Assembly (NCBI GenBank): GCA_947243795.1
Contig: OX365934.1
Span: 682,001-746,000 of the forward strand
Length of the DNA: 64,000 bases
Direction of reading: 5' to 3'
From: Saccharomyces uvarum
Taxonomy: Eukaryota > Ascomycota > Saccharomycetes > Saccharomycetales > Saccharomycetaceae
Below the pieces are notes generated by a model. The model ran no database searches. It saw nothing but the letters and a program-made list of their open reading frames with translations, and was not told where the DNA came from. A program made the translations under genes and the position numbers. Positions 1 through 9,705 of the stretch are shown here, piece by piece (position 1 is the stretch's first letter; the number at the start of each line of letters is the position of its first letter).

Positions 1-156
1 AATATATCTTCTCGAAAAAACATTAAAGTGATCGGTTTGTGGAGCTACAAAAATCACAAAAGAGTAATACGAGAGAGGGTCTAGGAAAACAATAACAGAG
101 CCAAAATATTCTTATCCGTTTTATCAAACATCAAAGGAAGCTTTAATCTTCTTATA

Positions 157-1578
157 ATGTCAACATCCCTTTTAGTGGAGAATAGTAGAACTATTAATAT
201 AAATGATGAGAATAGCGTGAATGATACTCAACGTATTGTACAAAAAAGAAGTGTTCCAAGAACCATTCTCGGTAATGTCACAAATAATGCAAATATTTTA
301 CAAGAGATCTCGATGAATAAAAAATTAGGAGTAAAGGGCTTTTCAAAACTAAGCTCTTTTTTACCTTTGAAAGACGAGGTTTCGAGGGATAATAATTCTA
401 CCTCTTCTTTTTGTGATACTGTACAGGAAAGTAAACAAGGTTTTCTAAAAAATAAAGAAAATATTCCTGAATATGGATATTCAGAGCAACAACAGCAACC
501 TCCAAATGATGATTCCATTCGTACAAACTCAACTGCCCTAAGTTCTAATAGATTGGAATACTCCGAAGATAAATCAATTTCTACCCAAATGGAATGGCAG
601 AATAAGATCATAAAAAGGAATTTTGAAGATTTGAAAAAAAAACGACCAACATCGACTCTGGTTGAGCAAAATGACCAAAAAAAGTTTAAATTGTATGAGC
701 TTACCACAGAAGAAGATATTCTCGAAGAATACGAGTGGGACGATTTAGATGAAGAAGATTATGGTGATCCGTTAATGGTAAGTGAAGAAGTTGATGATAT
801 TTTTGAATATTTGCATCACTTGGAAATAATCACGTTGCCAAATAAGTCAAATCTTTCTAAACATAGGAACATCAAACAAAACAGGGATATCCTAGTGAAT
901 TGGATAGTCAAGATCCATAATAAGTTTGGCCTTCTTCCGGAAACATTATATCTGGCCATAAATATAATGGATAGGTTTCTTTGTGAAGAGATAGTTCAAC
1001 TGAATAAATTACAGTTAGTGGGAACATCATGCTTGTTCATTGCCTCTAAATATGAGGAGATATACTCTCCTAGTATAAAGCATTTTGCATATGAAACAGA
1101 CGGGGCTTGCTCTGTGGACGAAATCAAAGAAGGTGAAAAGTTTATATTAGAAAAACTAAACTTTCAAATTAGCTTCGCTAATCCGATGAATTTCTTGAGG
1201 AGAATATCGAAAGCAGATGACTATGATATTCAATCGAGAACACTAGCCAAATTCTTGATGGAAATTTCCCTAGTAGACTTCAAGTTCATTGGAATATTAC
1301 CATCATTATGCGCCTCGGCGGCAATGTTTCTTTCTAGAAAAATGTTGGGTAAGGGCGTCTGGGATGGGAACTTGATTCACTATAGTGGTGGTTATACAAA
1401 AGCAAAACTGTATCCGGTTTGCCAATTATTGATGGATTACCTTGTAGGCCCTACCATTCACGACGAGTTCTTGAAAAAATATCAATCGAGAAGATTTCTG
1501 AAAGCTTCCGTAATATCAATCGAATGGGCTTTGAAAGTAAGGAATAATGGTTATGATATAATGACTTTACATGAGTGA
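157..1578 (+). CDS. CLB1: G2/M B-type cyclin Clb1
   Basis: B-type cyclin that activates Cdc28 (Cdk1) for mitotic entry and spindle function; nuclear and cytoplasmic. The 473-residue protein has a long disordered N-terminus followed by two cyclin folds, the first from about residue 217 with the MRAIL-like helix 'RDILVNWIVKIH', the second from about 345 to 465. Two degradation signals are visible: a destruction box R35-x-x-L38-x4-N43 and a KEN motif at residues 100-102, both expected for an APC/C substrate. The start ATG at 157 follows only 156 bases of upstream sequence, so the cell-cycle promoter (Mcm1/Fkh type in S. cerevisiae) lies mostly outside the window. The gene converges on CLB6. Identity rests on full-length match to Clb1 as remembered; the paralogue Clb2 is less similar and sits elsewhere. 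Confidence 0.97.
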   Translation: MSTSLLVENSRTININDENSVNDTQRIVQKRSVPRTILGNVTNNANILQEISMNKKLGVKGFSKLSSFLPLKDEVSRDNNSTSSFCDTVQESKQGFLKNKENIPEYGYSEQQQQPPNDDSIRTNSTALSSNRLEYSEDKSISTQMEWQNKIIKRNFEDLKKKRPTSTLVEQNDQKKFKLYELTTEEDILEEYEWDDLDEEDYGDPLMVSEEVDDIFEYLHHLEIITLPNKSNLSKHRNIKQNRDILVNWIVKIHNKFGLLPETLYLAINIMDRFLCEEIVQLNKLQLVGTSCLFIASKYEEIYSPSIKHFAYETDGACSVDEIKEGEKFILEKLNFQISFANPMNFLRRISKADDYDIQSRTLAKFLMEISLVDFKFIGILPSLCASAAMFLSRKMLGKGVWDGNLIHYSGGYTKAKLYPVCQLLMDYLVGPTIHDEFLKKYQSRRFLKASVISIEWALKVRNNGYDIMTLHE

Positions 1579-1865
1579 AGATGGGAACCTATATAGACAC
1601 GCACTTTCCTCTTCTTTTTCCTTTTCTTTTTCTTATTCTCATTCCATCTATCTTATAGAAACCTAGGCATTCATATATTCCATATAACAGTTATTTCATA
1701 TATACTACCATGCAGTGTCAGTTTTATAAGCTGTAATAATTAATCAAGTATTCGTTTTTATCATTGGATGCGTTATTTATTTATTTTTGAATACATAAAA
1801 TAAAGAAATATGTCTATCGATGTTATGTGGGATGCAGGAAGGAGTTTGAATGGTTACAAATTTAA

Positions 1866-3017
1866 TCAATGTTTTAATGTCTTCTGTTTACACCAATCAA
1901 AAACTTTGAAATAAACCATACCATGTTTTGGTTTTTTGAATTTAAGCCTTAGAGAATCTAGATTCGTTTCGGGCACGGCAATATCCCCAATCAATTCATT
2001 GACAAAATGTTTGAATGCTGAATCTGATTCAATATCAATACCACCGCTATAATGGACAAAAGTTTCATCCCATTGGGAGCACTCGTCTTTGATTTGCTTG
2101 GCGATATACATTGACATGGCGGCTAAGTATGATGGTTTCAGATGAATGAATTTACTGCAGCATATGGAATACTCCATGATGAATTTGGCCATGTTTCTTG
2201 TCTCAATGTCATAGTTGTCGGCCTTAGAAATTCTTCTTATGAAATTCAACGGATTTGGTAGAGATACATTGTAGTCTAAGGAAGTCAAGGTGAATATTTC
2301 AGCCTTTTTAATATCTTCAACGGTGGCGGCACCGTCAGTAATGTATGCGAAGTTTGCCAGTTTGGGTAGTTTAACTTCCTCAAATTTGCAGGCAATAAAT
2401 AAACAAGTGATGCACAATAGTTGTAACTTGTTCAGTTTAACAACGTTTTGAGATAGAAACCGATCTAATAGGTTTATTGCCAGAAATAATGTTTCAGGTA
2501 AGCAGTGAAATTTTTCATGGACCTCAATTAGCCAATCGATTAATAAAGCCCTCATGGAACTCTTCAAATGGTATGGAGACTCAGTATCCATTAAATAGTT
2601 ATGCGTCGGAAGCATTAGGACTTCTTTTTCGTAAAGGTGAGAAAATATAGAATCTGTATATTCTGCTACCATGAATGGATCATTTACCTCTGATGAATCT
2701 AAATTCTTCCAGTGGTTGAGTTTTGATTTTTTTACAGTCTTCAACCCCACGGAATCTGTAGAATCATCTGAAAACTGTCTTTTCCTAGTTTTTTCTATAT
2801 GAGTGGAATTTCTTCGTATCTTACTTTGAGGAAGTTGTAAAGCATCGATTTTATTGCTGTTCACCTCGGATAGAATTTTCTTTTCAATTGTAGAATTTGG
2901 TGTGAGATTTATTGAGCTTTCTCTTGAAACAGTCTGAGGAACATTTTCCTTGCCTGTATGATTCTCATCGTTAGCTTGGACTTTTCTTTCTGTGATTGGA
3001 CTGGGAATGCAATTCAT
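1866..3017 (-). CDS. CLB6: S-phase B-type cyclin Clb6
   Basis: S-phase cyclin that with Clb5 activates Cdc28 to fire early origins. The 383-residue protein opens with MNCIPSPITER, as in S. cerevisiae Clb6 (380 residues there). The cyclin N fold starts near residue 125 ('YTDSIFSHLYEKE') with the helix 'RALLIDWLIEVHEKF', and the C-terminal fold begins at 'PNPLNFIRRISKADNYD'. A KEN triplet lies at residues 23-25. Serine-proline sites in the N-terminus fit the known SCF-Cdc4 turnover of Clb6, which is a family fact and not shown here. The gene is convergent with CLB1, with 287 bases between the two stop codons. Its promoter carries MBF sites, listed separately. Confidence 0.97.
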   Translation of the reverse strand: MNCIPSPITERKVQANDENHTGKENVPQTVSRESSINLTPNSTIEKKILSEVNSNKIDALQLPQSKIRRNSTHIEKTRKRQFSDDSTDSVGLKTVKKSKLNHWKNLDSSEVNDPFMVAEYTDSIFSHLYEKEVLMLPTHNYLMDTESPYHLKSSMRALLIDWLIEVHEKFHCLPETLFLAINLLDRFLSQNVVKLNKLQLLCITCLFIACKFEEVKLPKLANFAYITDGAATVEDIKKAEIFTLTSLDYNVSLPNPLNFIRRISKADNYDIETRNMAKFIMEYSICCSKFIHLKPSYLAAMSMYIAKQIKDECSQWDETFVHYSGGIDIESDSAFKHFVNELIGDIAVPETNLDSLRLKFKKPKHGMVYFKVFDWCKQKTLKH

Positions 3018-3389
3018 TTTTAAAGGTGTGTAAAAGGGAAAAAAATATGCAGAATGGAAATGGTCAACACACGAAATGGTACGTTGATATTTATGATTGT
3101 ATGTTATACCTTTTTACTTTCGAACACAAAACAAAAGCTTACTTAATACAAAATGAAGAGCTTAGTTATATATATATATGTTGGTTATATACATGAAGAA
3201 AGTAAATAAACTTAACCCTACAAGAAAAAACAGGCAAGATTCAAAAACGGCAAATATCCAAAGTAAGTTGCGAATTGCGAATTGCGAATTGTGAGATCCC
3301 CAGGGGAGCCAGGAACAACCACGTCCTGAATCCTGGAGCAGAGCGTCTTGTTTTCACGCAGAAGGCCCTTTTTGTTTACAGTCGCAAAA

Positions 3390-3475
3390 AAAGAAAACGC
3401 GAAGATTACGCGTCGGTCCCTATATTTTGTGTTTCGCGTGTTACCATTTCGGCAATTTCTTTTAGGGACGCGTTT
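3390..3475 (-). promoter_or_regulatory. MCB/SCB cluster in the CLB6 promoter
   Basis: Two perfect MluI cell-cycle boxes (ACGCGT) lie at 3408-3413 and 3468-3473. A Swi4/Swi6-type element (TTTCGCG, read CGCGAAA on the minus strand) lies at 3432-3438, and another ACGCG core is at about 3397. They are 390-460 bases upstream of the CLB6 start, in a 645-base intergenic stretch shared with the tRNA-Cys gene. MBF control of CLB6 at G1/S is established in S. cerevisiae, so assignment to CLB6 is well founded. The rest of 3018-3662 shows AT-rich sequence with no other element I can name. Confidence 0.8.
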
Positions 3476-3662
3476 CTTTGTTTTATAGCAGTATACGGCA
3501 TTCCCTCTATTTTGGTGTATGCTAGACTTGCATAAACTGTATTCTTCGTTCGTGAACCACCCAGTAGTCTCTTGAAGTGACAATGCAAAAAAAAAAAACA
3601 AAGGTAAAAAAACATTATAATGGGGCTTCCTAAATATTGTTAGGATTTAAACTAAAAAATAA

Positions 3663-3734
3663 AGCTCGCACTCAGGATTGAACTAAGGACCAACAGATTT
3701 GCAATCTGCTGCGCTACCACTGCGCCATACGAGC
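3663..3734 (-). tRNA. tC(GCA)G: tRNA-Cys (anticodon GCA)
   Basis: Reverse complement folds into a 72-nt cloverleaf: acceptor GCTCGTA paired with TGCGAGC, D-arm with A box TGGCGCAGTGG, anticodon loop containing GCA, T-arm with B box GTTCAATCC, discriminator T. There is no intron. A run of six T on the transcribed strand about ten bases after the 3' end is a Pol III terminator. In S288c a full Ty3 element sits beside this gene; none is seen here. Confidence 0.97.
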
Positions 3735-4644
3735 TGCTATTTGTTGGAGTTTATGGAATGCTAAACTGTCCCTATTAAATCATCATTTACTCTACGTCCT
3801 GAATATCTTTGACTCAATAATTATACTCTTATGATCCCAAAGGATCTTCTTTACAAAAGCCGCGAGTACATAGCTTCAACAGTAGTATAGTGCTTCATTT
3901 TTTCAAAGCAACTTAAAAGTATGACATAAAAGTTAAGCAAAATCCCCAGTCTCCTGGTTCTGATATCCTTTATAGAGGTTGTAGTTCTTTTTAGAAGTTT
4001 ATTCTAGAGCGGTACCTTTTAGCACTAGTATTTTTTATTACCCAATAGTTTCACTTTCAGCTCCACCATCCACCAAACTTCCTTGTTTCTTCCTCCTTTT
4101 TCTAGAATACAAAGAAAGACTATTGTACAAACGTTAGGCTTGCATTTTTATAGGCTGTCCCTGCCAAACAGCGTTTTATTTTCTCTGCTCGATGTTTCTG
4201 AGGGATAGTGATTGTGAGGTACACTTAAGAGGGTCTACTTGATTAGTACCTGTAGTCGCAAGTAATAACTCAAAAAAATAAAAAAAGATGCTTTCACAAA
4301 CACCGTATTGCACAAACAAGAGTACGACCACACAGTAGTCCTAGGTCTATAAAACTTGTGCAAGACATATTTCTTGGGTACAAATGACACAAATAAATAA
4401 CACATAGCTGCTATGTTTCTTCGGATTATTCTCTGTTTCAATTAATCTTGATGCGTGTATTTCTTTTTATTCGTCGGTTGTTGTTTTTTTGCTTCCGCCG
4501 TTCACTAATTCGATAATCTCCGAAATATGCTGAAGTATGGCTGACACATTCAAAATCTCACTTAAAAGAGGGTGCTGGAACGATTACTCGAACATAACAC
4601 TAATAACAACTATACGAAAGATTGCTGGCAAGCGCTATTGATCA
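3735..4644. other. Intergenic region, tRNA-Cys to CLD1
   Basis: 910 bases with no gene that I can support. The open frames are short and look random. No Ty3 LTR (sigma) or delta sequence is recognisable, although this is where S288c carries Ty3-1. It presumably contains the upstream targeting zone of the tRNA gene and the CLD1 promoter; no factor site stands out. Confidence 0.5.
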
Positions 4645-6000
4645 ATGAGAATTCGCTTCTTAACGTTAAAATCCACGCTGGGATCAATAATAAGAAGCCC
4701 TTTGAAAGGTTTCCAACTTTTGACAGGAGCTAGCTCATCGAACACACAGTCGGAATCCCCCGAAGCCTCCATAAAAGATGCCACAGAGAAACGGATATTG
4801 AGAGCACCGTCTGCACCGACAGCTATCCCTCTGAGGGAGATTATTTATAAAGTGCCCGGTTTGTTTCCTCGTCCTCTAGAAGATTCTGTTAAGGATTTCC
4901 GAGATTTCACTAAAAACGAGGATAGCTTTCAAACTGAACTCTTGGCAACGTTGCCATTTTATCCGAACTCGTCAGCAACTAAGAATTCGAAGCTTATAAA
5001 AACTGTTGTTGATGATGACGGTAATTATATTAATGAATTTTGCATATATCCTCAGGCACCTTCAGTACCTGAAGCTGATTTAAAACACTTGGTTTTCATT
5101 CACGGGTACGGTGCCGGATTGGGATTTTTTATCAAGAATTTTGAAGATATCCCTCTATTAAATAATGAATGGTGTGTCCATGCCATTGACTTGCCCGGGT
5201 ACGGTTTTTCGTCAAGACCAAAATTTCCATTCAAATATCCAAGAGATGATATTCATAGCGTTCTAGATTGGTTTCACAAGAGGATACATACTTGGTTTAA
5301 GAAAAGAAACCTTTTAAACAAACCTGAAAAGAATATTGTCATGGCACATTCTTTGGGATCGTATTTGATGGCATTATACTTGCAAAAATATGAAGAGTCT
5401 CCATCTTTCAAGAAATTGATTCTTTGTTCCCCGGCAGGCGTATCTCACAGAGATTTTGATAGCGGTAATTCAGACGTTGAAAAATGGAAACCCCCTCCTT
5501 GGTGGTACGTCAAGCTTTGGGATAAGAATATTTCTCCTTTTACGCTAGTGAGGAATTCCCGCCAGTTCGGTTCCAAAATCTCAAGCGGATGGTCATATCG
5601 GCGTTTCAAACATATTTTGAACGGTGATCCAGATCAATCAAAACGGTTTGAAGCTTTGCATAGATACGCTTATTCCATTTTTAACAAACGCGGTTCAGGT
5701 GAATACCTATTAAGTTTTGCTCTTAAGTGTGGTGGTGAACCAAGATTACCCCTGGAAGAGCAATTATTCAATGGCAAGAACGCAAATGTTTTAAAAAATT
5801 CGAAGTATGAGTGGGTTTGGCTCTATGGGGATGACGATTGGATGGATGTCAATGGTGGACTTAGGGTCTCCAAACTTTTAAACGACAATTTGAAGCAAAA
5901 AAGCAATGTTATCACCGTCCCTAATGCAGGACATCATTTATATTTAGATAACCATAAATTTTTCAACAGTATTATTATGAAAGAAATGCAAAAAGTATAA
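4645..6000 (+). CDS. CLD1: Mitochondrial cardiolipin-specific phospholipase Cld1
   Basis: Deacylates newly made cardiolipin to monolyso-cardiolipin on the matrix side of the mitochondrial inner membrane, so that Taz1 can remodel it. The 451-residue protein (445 in S. cerevisiae as I recall) has a basic, hydroxyl-rich N-terminus poor in acids, fitting a mitochondrial presequence. An alpha/beta-hydrolase fold follows: the oxyanion strand '[14 protein letters not shown]', the nucleophile elbow A-H-S236-L-G, and near the C-terminus 'AGHHLYLD', which carries the catalytic His in an H-x4-D arrangement typical of the ABHD4/5 (CGI-58) branch. The ATG at 4645 is the first in frame and gives the presequence. 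It stands alone between a tRNA and an origin-like region. Confidence 0.95.
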   Translation: MRIRFLTLKSTLGSIIRSPLKGFQLLTGASSSNTQSESPEASIKDATEKRILRAPSAPTAIPLREIIYKVPGLFPRPLEDSVKDFRDFTKNEDSFQTELLATLPFYPNSSATKNSKLIKTVVDDDGNYINEFCIYPQAPSVPEADLKHLVFIHGYGAGLGFFIKNFEDIPLLNNEWCVHAIDLPGYGFSSRPKFPFKYPRDDIHSVLDWFHKRIHTWFKKRNLLNKPEKNIVMAHSLGSYLMALYLQKYEESPSFKKLILCSPAGVSHRDFDSGNSDVEKWKPPPWWYVKLWDKNISPFTLVRNSRQFGSKISSGWSYRRFKHILNGDPDQSKRFEALHRYAYSIFNKRGSGEYLLSFALKCGGEPRLPLEEQLFNGKNANVLKNSKYEWVWLYGDDDWMDVNGGLRVSKLLNDNLKQKSNVITVPNAGHHLYLDNHKFFNSIIMKEMQKV

Positions 6001-6163
6001 TGTAAGTAATATATAGTATTTTAGCAAACGTTTTGTGCGCAACTTTTGACGGTTAATTTTTTCTTCTGTTTACATACTCAACAACGCTACCTCAATGCAG
6101 TTAGCATAAAAAGGTCAGTGATATACCTCATCGAGCTGGTATATAGTTTTTTTTTCTCTTCAA

Positions 6164-6300
6164 TTTATTTACATTTTGTTTTAAACCTGATGCAATAAGG
6201 AAACCATTGAAAGAAAACAATATTTACAACAACAAAAAGTATACACATTAAAAAAATAAATAATATCCATTCCATCTCAGAAGCAAGTTCTTCTTACCCA
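6164..6300 (+). other. Candidate replication origin (ARS)
   Basis: Positions 6164-6180 match all 17 positions of the extended ARS consensus WWWWTTTAYRTTTWGTT, with the 11-bp core ATTTACATTTT at 6167-6177. The following 120 bases are strongly A-rich on this strand (several A runs), like the easily unwound B-element side of yeast origins. It lies in a non-coding gap between two tandem genes. I recall an origin near this place in S288c but cannot confirm its coordinates. Confidence 0.65.
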
Positions 6301-6651
6301 AATATATTCAAACAATACCGGTCCCTCACACGATAAAGATTTTGAGTTGTACTTATATACTGGGATGATCAACCTGTTTGGAATTTGGCCAGTTACGTTC
6401 AATACCAGAAGCTCAAAAAGCTTTGATGGGTGACTCTAGATCAAAACTATTTGATTTTCCCTTTTGTCCCTGCAGGGGTATAATGATACCCTTTCTTGAA
6501 TCTTCCGGAAACTGAAATCGTAGATGCTGAAGAAACCGAGAAAAAATCGAAAAATCTAGGTAAGAGATTACCAATGTCATATCTTATTTAGCCATGTTTC
6601 CCCTGCTTTGGTGGTTCATATATACATACACATCTATAAGGCTACCCAAAA
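6301..6651. other. Intergenic remainder upstream of YGR111W
   Basis: Beyond the origin-like block, the stretch from about 6380 to 6600 has a more gene-like composition and short open pieces in more than one frame, for example one containing 'PEAQKALMGDSRSKLF' and another containing 'EIVDAEETEKKSKN'. Neither is recognisable and they are not in one frame. It may be a worn-out host gene fragment or chance. No promoter element for YGR111W is identified. Confidence 0.25.
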
Positions 6652-7854
6652 ATGACAGCTTCACCTCATGAAGATAACTTAGTGTTCGAAAGCTACAGCG
6701 ACCCTGAATTGAGAAAGTGGACACACTCAGCTAATGGGAGAGTTTGGAAGGGTCTTCTCACACTGGAGCAGTACGTTCAGAGAGAGCAAGTGATGGGGTC
6801 TTCGGATATTTCTCAGAAAGATAAATCAGACGAGACAATATCAAGATACCCAAAAAGTTGTCAATGGCTTGGGCAAAGGTACTTTGTTCTGAGGGATACG
6901 TCTTTGCCCGACGACGGAAAGTTCAGTCAAGTTGTTTCCAGTTGCGAAACCTTAAACAGAATCGGGTATTGCATTCACCCAGGGTCCAATGGCAAGATTG
7001 AACCAGCTTTAATTGTATGCATTGGAGGTGTTTTCACCTTTGAAAACCACCGCGGCAAAGGCTATGCTAAGAGCATGATTACCAAACTGAATGAATTCTA
7101 CGATAATATACGTGATGAATCTGAGGGTGCATTGGAATTGAAAAACTTACTTATCAATCTTTATAGCGAAGTAGGAGATTATTATTCTCCATTAGGGTAC
7201 AAAAGTATGCATGTTCCCTTGCACCGCCTTACCAAATTAAATGAACTTACTGAATATTATTGTCAAGGAGGGTCTGATGCGAACGGCAAGTGTTTGGGAT
7301 TTGATGATTACGAAGACTTAGTGAAATTGCATGAAGGACAGTTCAATAAAAGTCTAATGAAATTACACAAGAATAATCCAGAAAAATTTATTTTCACCGT
7401 CGCATCAGATTCAGACATATTCAAGTGGTTCCAGGAACGTGACCTATTCATAATGAAAGGATCAGGAAGAGAATCTCAAGAAAACGTATCCTTCGGATTT
7501 GCAATGAATGATAACAGCCACATCATATGGCATCACAATTGGTATGGCAATTCTTTGATTATCGTCAAAATCTATATACCTGAAGAATCCCTTCAAAGAA
7601 AAGAAGCGAAACTTAAACAGTTGCTGAGCCAAGCTATAAAAGAAACACACCATCACGGGATGCATGAGGTAGAATTCTGGGATAGTGAAATTCCTATCAA
7701 ACAGTATCCACAATTATTCCAATTACTGACCAAACTGGAAGACGACTCTAAAGTCTTTTCGGATAATGGCTCCCTCAGTGCTGTCAGACCTCCTAAGGGT
7801 TATACTGCCGACAAGGTTATTTGGGATAATAATACCAAATTCTGTTGGTTTTAA
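6652..7854 (+). CDS. YGR111W: Putative LYC1-like GNAT acetyltransferase
   Basis: 400-residue protein of unknown cellular role in S. cerevisiae, syntenic with YGR111W. The N-terminal half resembles a GNAT fold. After a strand ending 'GYCIHPGSNGKIEPALIVCIGGVFTF', the segment 'ENHRGKGYAKSMITKLNEFY' (about residues 145-165) looks like the acetyl-CoA pyrophosphate loop R-G-x-G-x-A. The later part 'YYSPLGYKSMHVPL' fits the end of a GNAT core. The whole resembles the fungal family that includes Yarrowia LYC1, a lysine N6-acetyltransferase; this is a recalled family resemblance, and the substrate in Saccharomyces is unknown. No signal peptide or membrane segment is seen, so it is likely soluble. Codon use looks normal for the neighbourhood. 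Confidence 0.85.
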   Translation: MTASPHEDNLVFESYSDPELRKWTHSANGRVWKGLLTLEQYVQREQVMGSSDISQKDKSDETISRYPKSCQWLGQRYFVLRDTSLPDDGKFSQVVSSCETLNRIGYCIHPGSNGKIEPALIVCIGGVFTFENHRGKGYAKSMITKLNEFYDNIRDESEGALELKNLLINLYSEVGDYYSPLGYKSMHVPLHRLTKLNELTEYYCQGGSDANGKCLGFDDYEDLVKLHEGQFNKSLMKLHKNNPEKFIFTVASDSDIFKWFQERDLFIMKGSGRESQENVSFGFAMNDNSHIIWHHNWYGNSLIIVKIYIPEESLQRKEAKLKQLLSQAIKETHHHGMHEVEFWDSEIPIKQYPQLFQLLTKLEDDSKVFSDNGSLSAVRPPKGYTADKVIWDNNTKFCWF

Positions 7855-8193
7855 GCGCACGATGAGGTCCTGCAACTTCAAAACAAAAAAAAATCAGGTT
7901 TTGAGCTATATATTACTGTTTTATCTAAAAAGCGTATATAATATCGTATGGTAAAAACTTAACTCTTTTGCATTCCCATTTAGACTTGCTTGCTTACTAA
8001 ATGTTAATGGAGTGTTTTTTGATTTTCTTGATAGTTCGCATTAATGTAGCCGAATGAAATTAAGGGATTGTTATGCAATGCCGGAAGATTTTTCACCCAT
8101 AATGCCTTAAGCCGAACACAATACAGGCAAGAGGACGATTATAGCATTTCTTTGTTCGTCTCCTACATTCAGGAACAATTAAAGAGTAAACCA
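7855..8193. other. Intergenic region upstream of SHY1
   Basis: 339 bases. An in-frame ATG at 8068 could add 42 residues to Shy1, but the conserved start is at 8194. No clear transcription-factor site is seen. Confidence 0.4.
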
Positions 8194-9363
8194 ATGTCTC
8201 TATTGAGGGCTAGATGCACTGGCCGTTTACTATCAAACATACCACTGCTTCCCTGTAGACACACCAATGCGAAACCACTATATCACTTACTCACAAGGCA
8301 CCAGCAATATAGAGGCATAATAACGTCGACTATAGACTGGAAAGCAATCAAAACTGGGAAGAACCCAAACGACGATTCCAAAAGGAAAGGATCGTTTGGC
8401 AAGAAGATCGTGCTGGGGCTAATGATTGCAATGCCAGTAATATCATTCTATCTAGGAACTTGGCAAATGAGGAGGTTGAAATGGAAGACAAAGCTGATTG
8501 CAGCATGTGAAAGTAAGCTGACCTATGACCCGATACCACTTCCTAAAACTTTTACACCTGAGATGTGCGAAGACTGGGAATACCGTAAAGTTATCCTTTC
8601 CGGACATTTCCTCCACAGTGAAGAGATGTTTGTTGGTCCAAGAAAGAAAAATGGTGAGAAGGGTTATGTATTATTCACACCATTTATTATGGACGATACT
8701 GGCGAAAAACTGCTTATAGAAAGAGGATGGATCAGTGAAGAAAAAGTAGCTCCTGAGTCAAGAAACTTACACCATTTATCGTTGCCTCAAGGGGAACATT
8801 TGAAATTGGTCTGCTTAGTAAGACCACCGAAGATAAGAGGCTCATTACAATGGGCAAAAAAGGACCCAAATTCTAGATTATGGCAAGTGCCGGACATTTA
8901 CGATATGGCCAAAGTGTCCGGGTGTAAACCTATCCAATTCCAAGCCTTGTATGACATGAAGGATCATCCGATAAGCGAGGAAAGCTCGAAGAGCGCAGCT
9001 TCATCGAATCAATCAACTTCTAGCTTCTGGAAATTTTGGAAACATGAACCCGCCGATACTAAGACTCAAAAGCAGAATCTTTCTGAGGGCAAACCAAAGC
9101 CAAATTTTGGAAATGCGGAGGAAACTGATCAAACAATCGAGTTCAATGAATGGCAGTTCATAAAAGCGGGTGTTCCCATAGGTAGAAAGCCCACGATTGA
9201 TTTGAAAAACAATCATCTACAGTATTTAGTAACATGGTACGGTCTTTCCCTTCTGAGCACAATATTTTTAGTTGTAGCTCTTGCAAAGGCTAAAAAGGGC
9301 GGAGTTGTGTCCCAAGACCAACTGATCAAGGACAAACTAAAGCACACGAGGAAGTATATGTGA
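8194..9363 (+). CDS. SHY1: Cytochrome c oxidase assembly factor Shy1 (SURF1)
   Basis: Inner-membrane chaperone for Cox1 maturation in complex IV assembly; homologue of human SURF1, mutated in Leigh syndrome. The start at 8194 gives 389 residues, the same length as S. cerevisiae Shy1, and begins MSLLRAR, matching its MSLL start; a further in-frame ATG lies upstream at 8068. A basic presequence is followed by a first membrane helix ('IVLGLMIAMPVISFYLGTWQ', about residues 70-90). A large intermembrane-space domain with SURF1 hallmarks 'GTWQMRRLKWK', 'WEYRKVILSGHF' and 'LIERGWI' comes next. A second helix near the C-terminus ('WYGLSLLSTIFLVVALAKA') precedes a basic tail. The Ser/Thr-rich stretch before the second helix is the variable insert of fungal Shy1. 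Confidence 0.96.
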   Translation: MSLLRARCTGRLLSNIPLLPCRHTNAKPLYHLLTRHQQYRGIITSTIDWKAIKTGKNPNDDSKRKGSFGKKIVLGLMIAMPVISFYLGTWQMRRLKWKTKLIAACESKLTYDPIPLPKTFTPEMCEDWEYRKVILSGHFLHSEEMFVGPRKKNGEKGYVLFTPFIMDDTGEKLLIERGWISEEKVAPESRNLHHLSLPQGEHLKLVCLVRPPKIRGSLQWAKKDPNSRLWQVPDIYDMAKVSGCKPIQFQALYDMKDHPISEESSKSAASSNQSTSSFWKFWKHEPADTKTQKQNLSEGKPKPNFGNAEETDQTIEFNEWQFIKAGVPIGRKPTIDLKNNHLQYLVTWYGLSLLSTIFLVVALAKAKKGGVVSQDQLIKDKLKHTRKYM

Positions 9364-9705
9364 ACGGCGATTTTCTTAGTGCGTTCTTAACAGTGTATGG
9401 TTCCACAAAACCCCACATCTAGACACCGTTTGGCCACGGACTGACATCCCCGGAAAAGGTTCAATCAGACATATATAGCTAAAACTTGTACATAGTGCTC
9501 TTCCATCGATATATCATATGCTGTTATTATCATCAAGGCGCCGCGTTGCCCGGATAAGAACGAAAAATAAGAGCCAAAACAAACGTGTTATATCTACAAC
9601 GGAATCTATTTGACCAAACTTGTCCCATTACTTAAAGATTTCAGGGTGTAGGAAGCTTACCGACTTTCCAAAGTACAATTAATTGAGCGTGTAGTACTTC
9701 TATCC
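9364..9705. other. Intergenic region, SHY1 to DAM1
   Basis: 342 bases holding the SHY1 3' end and DAM1 promoter. Nothing specific is recognised. Confidence 0.4.
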
